Assembly: GCA_024231375.1 (NCBI GenBank)
Contig: JAAEQP010000097.1
Coordinates: 1-8,400 of the forward strand
Origin: a bacterium
GTDB lineage: Bacteria; Hydrogenedentota; Hydrogenedentia; Hydrogenedentiales; SLHB01
Length of the DNA stretch: 8,400 bases
Direction: 5' to 3'
Within the stretch, counting starts at the first letter, position 1, and each line of letters opens with the position of its first letter. The position numbers and the translations under genes were made by a program. Of the stretch, positions 1-5,776 are shown one piece after another. The notes below the pieces were generated by a model. That model was not told where the DNA came from and did not search any database. It worked only from the letters and a program-made list of their open reading frames with translations.

Positions 1-215
1 CGTCTCGCCCGTCAGCGACGGACTCGCTGGGTCGGTCCCGTTTCTCCGCTTGGCCTCGTCCAGCGATTGGAGGAAGGCTCGACGCTTGTCATGCCTGATG
101 AACTCGCGGCACAATGGGGCCTCGTGCCTGACACGAACCGGCACGGATGCGGGAGGAACACAGCATGGGTTTGCTCATGGGGTTGGCGCTGGTCGCCGCG
201 AAGGAGATGACTGTG
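1..215. other. Upstream flank, no supported gene
   Basis: No gene can be identified here. One + strand frame is open from base 1 to a TGA at 208-210 and includes the stretch MPDELAAQWGLVPDTNRHG, which could be the 3' end of an upstream gene. Its last 20 or so codons give an Arg/Trp-rich tail that does not look like a natural C-terminus. A second + frame is also open through to 241, so openness alone is weak evidence in this GC-rich DNA. If the first frame is real, it stops 5 bases before the ATG at 216 of the glycosidase, a typical operon spacing. Confidence 0.25.
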
Positions 216-2156
216 ATGGGAACCGAAGCGAAATGGCCTGAAGACGCGTTCTTCGGCTTGCACTATGACCTGCACCCCGGTGCGAAGGACACGGAACTCG
301 GACGGGAAACCACCTACGAGCATATCCGCGAACAACTCGAGAAGGTGAAGCCCGATTACGTGCAATACGACTGCAAGGGCCATGGCGGATACACCGGATA
401 CCCCTCCAAGGTGGGTTCGGCCTCGCCCGGCATCGTCAACGACGCCCTCAAGGTGTGGCGCGACGTGACCCGCGACATGGGCATTCCTCTGTCTATCCAT
501 TACTCGGGTGTCTTCGACGTGCGCGCCATCGAGTTGAACCCGGAATGGGCGCGTATCAAATCCGACGGCTCGCCGGACACCAACAACACGGACCGCATGA
601 GCGCCTACACCGACGAACTGCTCATTCCCCAGTTGCTTGAAGTGGTGGAGCTCTACGACATCGACGGCGTTTGGATCGACGGCGAAAACTGGGCCAGCCA
701 CCCAAGTTGGAGCGACGCCTGCATCGCCGAATTCACCAAACGCACCGGGATCGCCGACATTCCTCGTAAGCGTGAAGACGCGCATTGGGCGGAATGGTTG
801 GCGTTTCACCGGGATCTGTTCACCGAGCACGTCGCGCGGTACGCCGAGGCTCTCCACGCGAAGAAGCCCAGCATCGCTGTGTGCAGCAACTGGATGTACA
901 GCGTACGCATGCCTGAACCCGTCGCCGCGCCGGTGGATTACCTTAGCGGCGATTTTGACCCCTCCTTCGGCGCGGATCGTGCGTGCGCCGAGTCGCGGTT
1001 CCTTGCCAGCCGGGGAATGCCCTGGAACCTCATGGCCTGGACCTTCCTCAACACGGGAAGCCAGGGGTGGACCATGAAGACGGTCCCGCACCTGTGCCAG
1101 GAAGTGTCGGTGACGTTGGCCCAAGGCGGGTCGGTGTTTCTCTACAACCAGCCGCAACGATCCGGGCGCCTCACCGCGTGGCATCAGGACATGTTCGCCC
1201 AGGTGGCCGATTTCTGCCGGGACCGCAAGGACTATTGCTTCAAGAGCGAGACAATCCCGCAGGTGGCCGTGCTGCACAGCGAGACCGCCTACTACCGGCA
1301 CAACGACCCCTTGTTCAACTTCGGCAAGGCCAATGAGGCCATGGAAGGCGCGTTGCATGCCCTCCTGGAGAACGGATACTCGGTCGACCTATTGAACGAG
1401 GAAATGTTGCTCGAGCGCATGAGCGCGTACCCCATGGTCGTCGTGCCCGAACAGGCCGGGCTTCCGGAGAACGTGGTCAACGGGTTGCAGACCTACGTCG
1501 AGGCGGGCGGCCGGTTGCTGGTGAGTGGCCCCCACGTCCCCGCCGAACTGGGCGAATTGGCCGGTGTCGCGCCTGCCGAGGGCCACATGGGCGGATTCGT
1601 GCCCGCGGACAATGGATGCGTCATCGTGGCCCCGCCGTGGCAGAAGGTGACACTGCAAGACGCCGAAGCGCTTGCGCCGTTCCTGCACCAACAGGAACCG
1701 GAACTGAACCAATACGATAGCCCGGCCGCTACCATCCGCCGGCTGGGCGATGGCGTGGTCGTGGCGATTCATGGCCCCGTGTTCCAGTCGTACCACGCGT
1801 CCCACTACCCGCGCCTGCGCCGGTTCATTGGCGACATGGTGGATGCCCTCGACACCCCGGGCATGATCCGGATGCACGGGCCCTGGTGGGTTGAGATGGC
1901 AGCGCGCCAAGAGGCCGGGCGCATGCTGATCCAGTTCGTGAACCGGGGCGTGTCGGGATACCTGTCCCCGAGTCGGCATACGGTCGAACATGTTCCCGAC
2001 GCGGGACCCCTCACGGTCACGGTGCCCGTGGCCGAACGTCCCACGCGCTGTTACCTTGCGCCGGACGAAGACGGGCTCGAATGGACCTGGAAAGACGGCC
2101 AGCTCACGGCCGAGATCGGCGGGTTGGCGATTCACAATGTGCTGGTGATAGAGTAG
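216..2156 (+). CDS. GHL6/GH151-type glycoside hydrolase, alpha-L-fucosidase-like
   Basis: Predicted retaining glycosidase of 646 aa, probably cytoplasmic, acting on fucosylated or related oligosaccharides. Seen: an N-terminal FFGLHYDLH segment (residues 12-20); a TIM-barrel region with GYTGYPSKVG and NPEW motifs typical of hypothetical glycosyl hydrolase family 6; and DGVWIDGENW, whose Asp (residue 155, codon 678-680) aligns by motif with the GH29-type nucleophile. A flavodoxin/GATase-like domain as in GH42 trimerisation domains follows at about residues 347-490 (YPMVVVPEQ, AGGRLLVSG), then a C-terminal beta domain. Start: AAGGAG at 201-206 lies 9 bases before ATG 216, giving the short N-terminus I expect for this family. 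ATG 165 with GGGAGGA at 151-157 is a credible alternative that adds 17 residues (MGLLMGLALVAAKE...), a poor signal peptide with no basic n-region. Family placement is fairly sure; the substrate is inferred. No partner gene is adjacent except across the pspC convergence. Confidence 0.82.
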   Translation: MGTEAKWPEDAFFGLHYDLHPGAKDTELGRETTYEHIREQLEKVKPDYVQYDCKGHGGYTGYPSKVGSASPGIVNDALKVWRDVTRDMGIPLSIHYSGVFDVRAIELNPEWARIKSDGSPDTNNTDRMSAYTDELLIPQLLEVVELYDIDGVWIDGENWASHPSWSDACIAEFTKRTGIADIPRKREDAHWAEWLAFHRDLFTEHVARYAEALHAKKPSIAVCSNWMYSVRMPEPVAAPVDYLSGDFDPSFGADRACAESRFLASRGMPWNLMAWTFLNTGSQGWTMKTVPHLCQEVSVTLAQGGSVFLYNQPQRSGRLTAWHQDMFAQVADFCRDRKDYCFKSETIPQVAVLHSETAYYRHNDPLFNFGKANEAMEGALHALLENGYSVDLLNEEMLLERMSAYPMVVVPEQAGLPENVVNGLQTYVEAGGRLLVSGPHVPAELGELAGVAPAEGHMGGFVPADNGCVIVAPPWQKVTLQDAEALAPFLHQQEPELNQYDSPAATIRRLGDGVVVAIHGPVFQSYHASHYPRLRRFIGDMVDALDTPGMIRMHGPWWVEMAARQEAGRMLIQFVNRGVSGYLSPSRHTVEHVPDAGPLTVTVPVAERPTRCYLAPDEDGLEWTWKDGQLTAEIGGLAIHNVLVIE

Positions 2157-2183
2157 CTAAGGAGTCATCCGTAGTCTTCAGAG

Positions 2184-2222
2184 GCGGGGGAGCCTCCAAC
2201 CCCAAAAAGGGAGGGGCCCCGC
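2184..2222. repeat. Imperfect hairpin in convergent gap
   Basis: GCGGGG (2184-2189) pairs with CCCCGC (2217-2222) and, inside it, CCTCC (2193-2197) pairs with GGAGG (2210-2214), with a small internal loop and a 12-base apical loop. It shares its 3' arm with the 2215-2249 hairpin, so the two folds are mutually exclusive. It lies 27 bases after the glycosidase stop and could slow or end that transcript, but no T-run follows on the + strand. Confidence 0.4.
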
Positions 2223-2249
2223 GGCAGGATGGGTGGGAGCCGCGGGGCC
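2204..2249 (-). terminator. Candidate terminator of pilZ-pspA-pspC
   Basis: A perfect 11-bp inverted repeat, all G/C (2215-2225 with 2239-2249), encloses a 13-base loop. On the minus strand the stem is followed, after 6 bases, by a T5 tract (complement of A5 at 2204-2208). It lies about 130 bases past the pspC stop. The gap between stem and T-run is longer than in a classical intrinsic terminator, so this is a candidate only; it may act on both convergent transcripts. Confidence 0.4.
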
Positions 2250-2268
2250 AGGGGTTTGGGTGGTTGGG
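2231..2268 (+). other. G-quadruplex motif
   Basis: Six runs of three or four G occur in 38 bases (2231-2233, 2235-2237, 2244-2247, 2251-2254, 2258-2260, 2266-2268) with loops of 1, 6, 3, 3 and 5 bases. This satisfies the usual G3+N1-7 rule on the + strand, downstream of the glycosidase. It overlaps the 3' arm of the 11-bp hairpin, so the hairpin and the quadruplex would compete. The pattern is seen directly; any function is inferred. Confidence 0.5.
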
Positions 2269-2379
2269 CAAAAACTTTAGACACCTTCCAGCCTAAGCCG
2301 GTTCGATGTTCGTTATACTCTCCCGATTCATGCGCATTTCCGTCTGCGCGTCCTCAACCTCGTCAAGAACTACACTCCA

Positions 2380-2601
2380 TTAATACTGGAACACCGGAGA
2401 AGGTTTCATCAAAAGTGCCGCCAGGATGTAGAGCGCCCCGATGGGCCAGAATCCGGTGAAGATGAACAGGGCCACCACCACCATCCGCGTCCAGAACACG
2501 GAGAGGTCGAAGTACTCGGCCAGCCCTTTGCAGACACCGAACAGGATGCCGCGCCGCGAGCGGTACAACCCCGGCCGTTCGTATGCGTAGTATCGACTCA
2601 T
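2380..2601 (-). CDS. pspC: PspC-domain membrane protein
   Basis: A 73-aa protein that is almost entirely one PspC domain: the RPGLYRSRRGILFGVCKGLAEYF segment type (first ~30 residues, amphipathic and Gly-rich) followed by a hydrophobic region (about residues 34-63, TRMVVVALFIFTGFWPIGALYILAALL in outline) likely forming one or two membrane segments. In enterobacteria PspC senses envelope stress with PspB and releases PspF from PspA. This copy is shorter than the ~119-aa E. coli protein, lacking its longer C-terminal part, and no pspB is visible. Start chosen at 2601, just after AAGGAAGGG, rather than 12 codons upstream. It lies 45 bases after pspA and is the last gene of the operon. Domain identity is confident; its signalling role here is inferred. 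Confidence 0.9.
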   Translation of the reverse strand: MSRYYAYERPGLYRSRRGILFGVCKGLAEYFDLSVFWTRMVVVALFIFTGFWPIGALYILAALLMKPSPVFQY

Positions 2602-2646
2602 CGTTCCCTTCCTTTCGTTTCCATCGGAACCCGTCACGAACCCCGG

Positions 2647-3315
2647 TTACGCCTCCGCGTGCTGCGCGACTTCGGCCTTCAACCGGTCCAATTCCTCATC
2701 CAGGTCGTTGTCTTCCAGAGCCACGAACCGTTGCTCAAGCGTGGGCTTCCGCCCGAAGTTGACCAGACCGGCTTCGGCTTCCATCTGGTCAATGCGCTCC
2801 TGGAAGCAGTCCAGCCGCGCCATGGCCTCCGACGTGTCTACCCGCCGGATGTTCACCTCGGCCCGGCGCTTGGCCAGGGCGTGAACGTGGCGTTCGGCCA
2901 GCACACGCTGCTTCTCGCGCACCGACTTCAGCTTGTCCTCCAACTGGGTCATATCGGCCTGGTATTGGCCAACCACGCCGTCGCATTGGGCCAGTTCGTC
3001 CTGGAGCCCGCGCACCCGGTCTTCGTAGCGGCGTTTCTCGAGCAGGGCCTCGCGGGCGAGACCGTCCCGGCCGCGTTCCACCGCGCGCCGGGCCTTCTCG
3101 GCCCAGGCCAGCGCCCGGATGTCCATCTCGTCCAATTCCCGCTGGACCCGGCGCCGTGTGGCCATGGCCCCCGCGCAGGATGCCTTCAACTCAACCAGCG
3201 TGTCCTCCATTTCCCGCACCATCATGCCCACCAGCTTGTGGGGGTCTTCGGCGTGGTCCAGGAGCGCGTTAAGATTTGCGCTGATGATGTCGCGTGCCCG
3301 TGAAAAGATTCCCAT
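2647..3315 (-). CDS. pspA: Phage shock protein A (PspA/IM30 family)
   Basis: A 222-aa protein, the same length as E. coli PspA and colinear with it. The N-terminal amphipathic helix MGIFSRARDIISANLNALL is followed by AEDPHKL and MMVREMEDTL, then long charged coiled coils. The typical EAMARLDCFQERIDQMEAEA segment lies near residues 165-190, followed by a short acidic C-terminal helix. PspA is a peripheral inner-membrane protein of the ESCRT-III superfamily. It forms oligomers that stabilise damaged membranes and, at rest, binds and inhibits the AAA+ domain of PspF. Start: ATG 3315 with AGGAG 8 bases upstream; a longer open frame to 3630 only overlaps the pilZ-like gene. It sits 26 bases after the pilZ-like gene and 45 before pspC, so all three are probably co-transcribed from the sigma-54 promoter at 3910-3924. 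Confidence 0.96.
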   Translation of the reverse strand: MGIFSRARDIISANLNALLDHAEDPHKLVGMMVREMEDTLVELKASCAGAMATRRRVQRELDEMDIRALAWAEKARRAVERGRDGLAREALLEKRRYEDRVRGLQDELAQCDGVVGQYQADMTQLEDKLKSVREKQRVLAERHVHALAKRRAEVNIRRVDTSEAMARLDCFQERIDQMEAEAGLVNFGRKPTLEQRFVALEDNDLDEELDRLKAEVAQHAEA

Positions 3316-3341
3316 GATTCGTTCTCCTGTTCCTGCGTCAC

Positions 3342-3872
3342 TCAGTAGACCGACGCCGCCATGACTGCCATATTCGATGCAGGCGCGGACTCGCCGGCGG
3401 TCCGCCGCCTGGTCCAATGCGCCTCGTACGCTGACTCGTTGCGCTTCGCCCATCCCGCATGCCGTTCGCCCTGCGGTTTGGGGGTGGAAGCCGCGGCCCG
3501 CTTGAGAAGCCCCATGCGTCCCACGGCCTCGTAGAACAACTCCGACATCGTCCGGACCGCGCCGGTGTCGTCGTGGAACACCCGCACACCGGCCGTGAAC
3601 CGGTGCGACTCGCCACTCGGGCGACACCACACCACCTGGCCCTTCAACTCGGCTTCGCCCGTTCGGGTCAGGTCGTCAATGCCCAGCACGATGTGTCGGC
3701 CCGGCCGCAGGTAGCGCCCAAGCACGATCTGCACGCCCGTCCGGCTCACGTTGGCGCACGACGCCGCCGCCAGATCATCCGCGCCGCATTGGTAGCTCAT
3801 CCGTCCCGCGAGGGGGACCCGTAGGAACCTTCGCTCCTCCCGGCCATCACATTTCACGGTTGCCTGTGTCAT
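3342..3872 (-). CDS. PilZ-domain c-di-GMP-binding protein
   Basis: A 176-aa soluble protein and first gene of the psp operon. The PilZ domain spans about residues 11-105 and keeps both ligand motifs: RRFLR (residues 14-18, RxxxR) and NVSRTG (41-46, N/DxSxxG). Beta strands follow, with GEAELKGQVVWCR and a GVRVF strand near the domain end. PilZ domains bind cyclic di-GMP and relay it to a partner protein. A 70-residue tail (TMSELFYEAVGRMGLL, then a Ser/Ala/Arg-rich end) has no recognisable domain and could be the output surface. Start ATG 3872 has AGGGAG-like purines upstream and lies about 25 bases after the start of transcription predicted by the sigma-54 promoter. PilZ is not part of the classical psp operon. 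Domain call is confident; the stress link is inferred from context. Confidence 0.88.
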   Translation of the reverse strand: MTQATVKCDGREERRFLRVPLAGRMSYQCGADDLAAASCANVSRTGVQIVLGRYLRPGRHIVLGIDDLTRTGEAELKGQVVWCRPSGESHRFTAGVRVFHDDTGAVRTMSELFYEAVGRMGLLKRAAASTPKPQGERHAGWAKRNESAYEAHWTRRRTAGESAPASNMAVMAASVY

Positions 3873-3909
3873 CTTCTCTTTCTCCCTCTGTTCGTGTCGC
3901 CTTGGTAAG

Positions 3910-3924
3910 GCAATCGGTGTGCCA
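3910..3924 (-). promoter_or_regulatory. Sigma-54 (-24/-12) promoter of pilZ-pspA-pspC
   Basis: Read on the minus strand, TGGCAC (3924-3919), five bases, then TTGC (3913-3910) match the sigma-54 consensus TGGCAC-N5-TTGC exactly, with the correct GG-to-GC spacing. Transcription would begin near 3898, about 25 bases before the ATG at 3872. The adjacent divergent gene encodes a PspF-type sigma-54 activator, the expected partner. The site also contains the GTG at 3919 that would otherwise extend pspF, which argues against that longer start. Confidence 0.85.
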
Positions 3925-3993
3925 ACTTGTCACCGCACCCGTAACCCCTTTCCAGATATTGGATTAACCCGAATCTCTCTCCTTCATGCCCAC

Positions 3994-4022
3994 TTGCGGT
4001 ATGTGGCGAAATGCGCTAAACT
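3994..4022 (+). promoter_or_regulatory. pspF: Candidate sigma-70-type promoter of pspF
   Basis: TTGCGG (3994-3999) and TAAACT (4017-4022) are separated by 17 bases and resemble -35 and -10 elements, each imperfectly. Transcription would start near 4029, about 40 bases before the chosen pspF ATG. In E. coli pspF has its own vegetative promoter inside the pspF-pspA gap, and this arrangement is similar. The match is moderate. Confidence 0.35.
4004..4018. promoter_or_regulatory. Candidate PspF upstream activating site
   Basis: TGGCG-AAATG-CGCTA is an imperfect inverted repeat (one mismatch in five) centred about 113 bases upstream of the predicted pilZ-pspA-pspC start, within the usual range for an enhancer. 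It overlaps the spacer and -10 of the candidate pspF promoter, so bound PspF could also repress its own gene, as is known in E. coli. A TAACCC direct repeat (3942 and 3965, 23 bases apart) is a second candidate. This is inference from position and symmetry. Confidence 0.3.
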
Positions 4023-4071
4023 ATGGTCCAGAAGACGATCTGATGGTGCGCCCCAACCCAGGATGAATCCC

Positions 4072-5163
4072 ATGACCGATTCCACATCGTTCGCGTCGGA
4101 TGAAACGGACCGGAGCGACGCCGAGGTCCGCATCCAAGAGGCCCTCGGCCAGTCCGAGTCGTTTCTGACGTTCCAGGAGCAGTTGTCGCGCGTCGCCCGC
4201 GTGGACCGGCCGGTCCTCATCATGGGTGAGCGCGGCACGGGTAAGGAACTGGCTGCGTCCCGTCTGCACTTCCTGTCCAAGCGTTGGCAGGAGCCTTTCG
4301 TCGCGCTGAACTGTTCCGCCCTGGCGCCGTCGCTGATCGAGTCGGAACTGTTCGGCCACGAGGAAGGCGCGTTCACCGGCGCGGCCCGGCGGCGGACGGG
4401 TCGCTTCGAAGCGGCCCACGACGGCACCCTGTTTCTCGACGAGATCGGCACCATCCCCGTGGTAGCCCAAGAGAAGATCCTGCGGGTGGTCGAATACGGC
4501 GCCTTCGAGCGCGTGGGTAGCAGCGAATCGACCCGCGTCAACGTCCGGATCGTGGGCGCTACCAACGCCGATCTCCGCGCCATGGCGGCGACAGGCGAGT
4601 TCAAGGAAGACCTGCTCGACCGTCTGTCCTTTGAGGTGCTGTTCCTGCCGCCCCTGCGCGAACGGCGCGAGGACATCATGCTGTTGGCGACCCATTTCGC
4701 GTCGCGTATGGCCTTCGACCTTGGGTGGTCGAAAGTCGCTGAATACACCGAGAAGGCCGTGAGCGTGCTCGAAGAGTACCCGTGGCCAGGCAACGTGCGT
4801 GAACTGAAGAACGTGGTGGAACGCGCCGTGTATCGGTCCGACGACAACATCATCACGGCGGAGGAGGTCATCTTCGACCCCTTCGAAGCGCCCTATCAGC
4901 CCTTGCCAGGCGCGAAGACCGCCGCGCCTCCCGAAGCGCCGACCGCCGAGACACGCCCCGCACCCCCGTCCGCCGATCCTCTGGCGTTTCTGGAGGACCG
5001 ACCCTTCAATGACGCGGTCCGCGAGGTGGAGGTGCATCTGTTGCGTGACGCGCTGGTCAGGACCCGCTTCAATCAGCGCAAGGCCGCCGACCATCTGGGC
5101 CTGACCTATCATCAGTTCCGGGGACTATACCGCAAGTATCAGGAGTTCCTGGAAGAGGAATGA
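4072..5163 (+). CDS. pspF: PspF, sigma-54-dependent psp activator
   Basis: A 363-aa AAA+ enhancer-binding protein that remodels sigma-54 RNA polymerase at psp promoters. Seen: Walker A GERGTGKE (residues 52-59), sigma-54-contacting GAFTGA loop (99-104), Walker B LFLDEI with DE at 123-124, LPPLRERREDI, and WPGNVRELKNVVERAVYR. A C-terminal Fis-type helix-turn-helix (about 333-357, NQRKAADHLGLTYHQFR) nearly repeats that of E. coli PspF. There is no receiver or other N-terminal sensor domain, as expected for PspF, which is controlled by PspA binding. It is longer than the ~325-aa E. coli protein, owing to a ~20-residue N-terminal extension and a Pro/Ala-rich linker (about 280-305) before the DNA-binding domain. 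Start: ATG 4072 has AGGA 8 bases upstream; ATG 4063 is possible. A GTG at 3919 lies inside the sigma-54 promoter and is rejected. Divergent from the psp operon. Confidence 0.95.
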   Translation: MTDSTSFASDETDRSDAEVRIQEALGQSESFLTFQEQLSRVARVDRPVLIMGERGTGKELAASRLHFLSKRWQEPFVALNCSALAPSLIESELFGHEEGAFTGAARRRTGRFEAAHDGTLFLDEIGTIPVVAQEKILRVVEYGAFERVGSSESTRVNVRIVGATNADLRAMAATGEFKEDLLDRLSFEVLFLPPLRERREDIMLLATHFASRMAFDLGWSKVAEYTEKAVSVLEEYPWPGNVRELKNVVERAVYRSDDNIITAEEVIFDPFEAPYQPLPGAKTAAPPEAPTAETRPAPPSADPLAFLEDRPFNDAVREVEVHLLRDALVRTRFNQRKAADHLGLTYHQFRGLYRKYQEFLEEE

Positions 5164-5182
5164 GTTCCGGGGAGACCGTTGG

Positions 5183-5731
5183 ATGACGACAACGCCCGAA
5201 GTGGCCGAACAGCTCAGTTTCGTGTCGCCCAGCGCCGCATATGAAGCGGACTTCTGGGCCATGATTGACGAATACTCCCGCGTGGGCGAACGGTACGAGC
5301 CGCCGATGCTCTTTCCAAAGGGCCGCCATTTTTCATCCTACCTTCGACGTGCCGAAGAGATCGCGCGTGGCGAAGGGGCGCTTCCGAGCGGCGTGCCCAT
5401 GAACATCTACTGGCTCGTGCGCGGGGAACGCCGGATTCTGGCCACCTGTTATCTGCGGTGGGCCCTAACCGAACCGCTGGAGAACGAAGGCGGCCATATC
5501 GGCTACAAAGTCCGCCCTTCGGAACGGCGCAAAGGGTACGGGACGAAGCTCTGCGCCATGGCCCTCGACACGGCCGCGCGCCGCGGCCTGAACCAAGTCC
5601 TCATCACCTGCGACACGGCCAACGTGGCCTCGGCACGCATCATCGAGACGAACGGCGGCCGCCTCGCCAACCACACCACGTCCTACCACACGGGCAACCA
5701 GGTGTCGCGGTACTGGGTTGACCTTACGTAG
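5183..5731 (+). CDS. GNAT-family N-acetyltransferase
   Basis: A 182-aa cytoplasmic acetyltransferase predicted to move an acetyl group from acetyl-CoA to an amine; the acceptor is unknown. The GNAT core lies in the C-terminal half: IGYKVRPSERRKGYGTKL carries the CoA pyrophosphate-binding RxxGxG signature (R115 to G120), followed by the usual helix and the TCDTANVASARIIETNGG segment. The N-terminal ~80 residues, with RYEPPMLFPKG and YLRRAEEI, resemble the larger predicted acetyltransferases annotated as COG3981-like; that finer assignment is tentative. Start ATG 5183 has GGGGAG 8 bases upstream. It begins 19 bases after pspF and is probably read with it, though nothing in the sequence shows a shared function. 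The next gene, the sulfatase, starts 45 bases later but has different codon use. Confidence 0.87.
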   Translation: MTTTPEVAEQLSFVSPSAAYEADFWAMIDEYSRVGERYEPPMLFPKGRHFSSYLRRAEEIARGEGALPSGVPMNIYWLVRGERRILATCYLRWALTEPLENEGGHIGYKVRPSERRKGYGTKLCAMALDTAARRGLNQVLITCDTANVASARIIETNGGRLANHTTSYHTGNQVSRYWVDLT

Positions 5732-5776
5732 CAGTTGGAGTGAGTGAACGTCGAACTGGAAGGTCTGGAGGTAACG

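Noticed and set aside
12..1358. 448-codon open frame on the minus strand, antisense to the glycosidase
   Set aside because: It is a mirror of the GC-rich glycosidase gene; the translation is His/Val/Gly-rich with no recognisable motif, whereas the + strand frame has clear family motifs.
2311..2322. TTATACT as a -10 element
   Set aside because: No acceptable -35 sequence stands 16-18 bases upstream, and no gene follows on that strand.
3316..3630. Extension of pspA upstream of 3315
   Set aside because: The added residues overlap the pilZ-like gene in another frame, and ATG 3315 has a good ribosome site and the exact PspA N-terminus.
3919..4071. GTG start at 3919 extending PspF by 51 residues
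   Set aside because: The GTG lies inside the exact sigma-54 site, has no ribosome site, and the extension resembles nothing in PspF proteins.
3984..5112. Two long minus-strand frames antisense to pspF
   Set aside because: They result from GC-rich codon structure of pspF. PspF motifs are complete on the + strand, and the antisense proteins show no domain.
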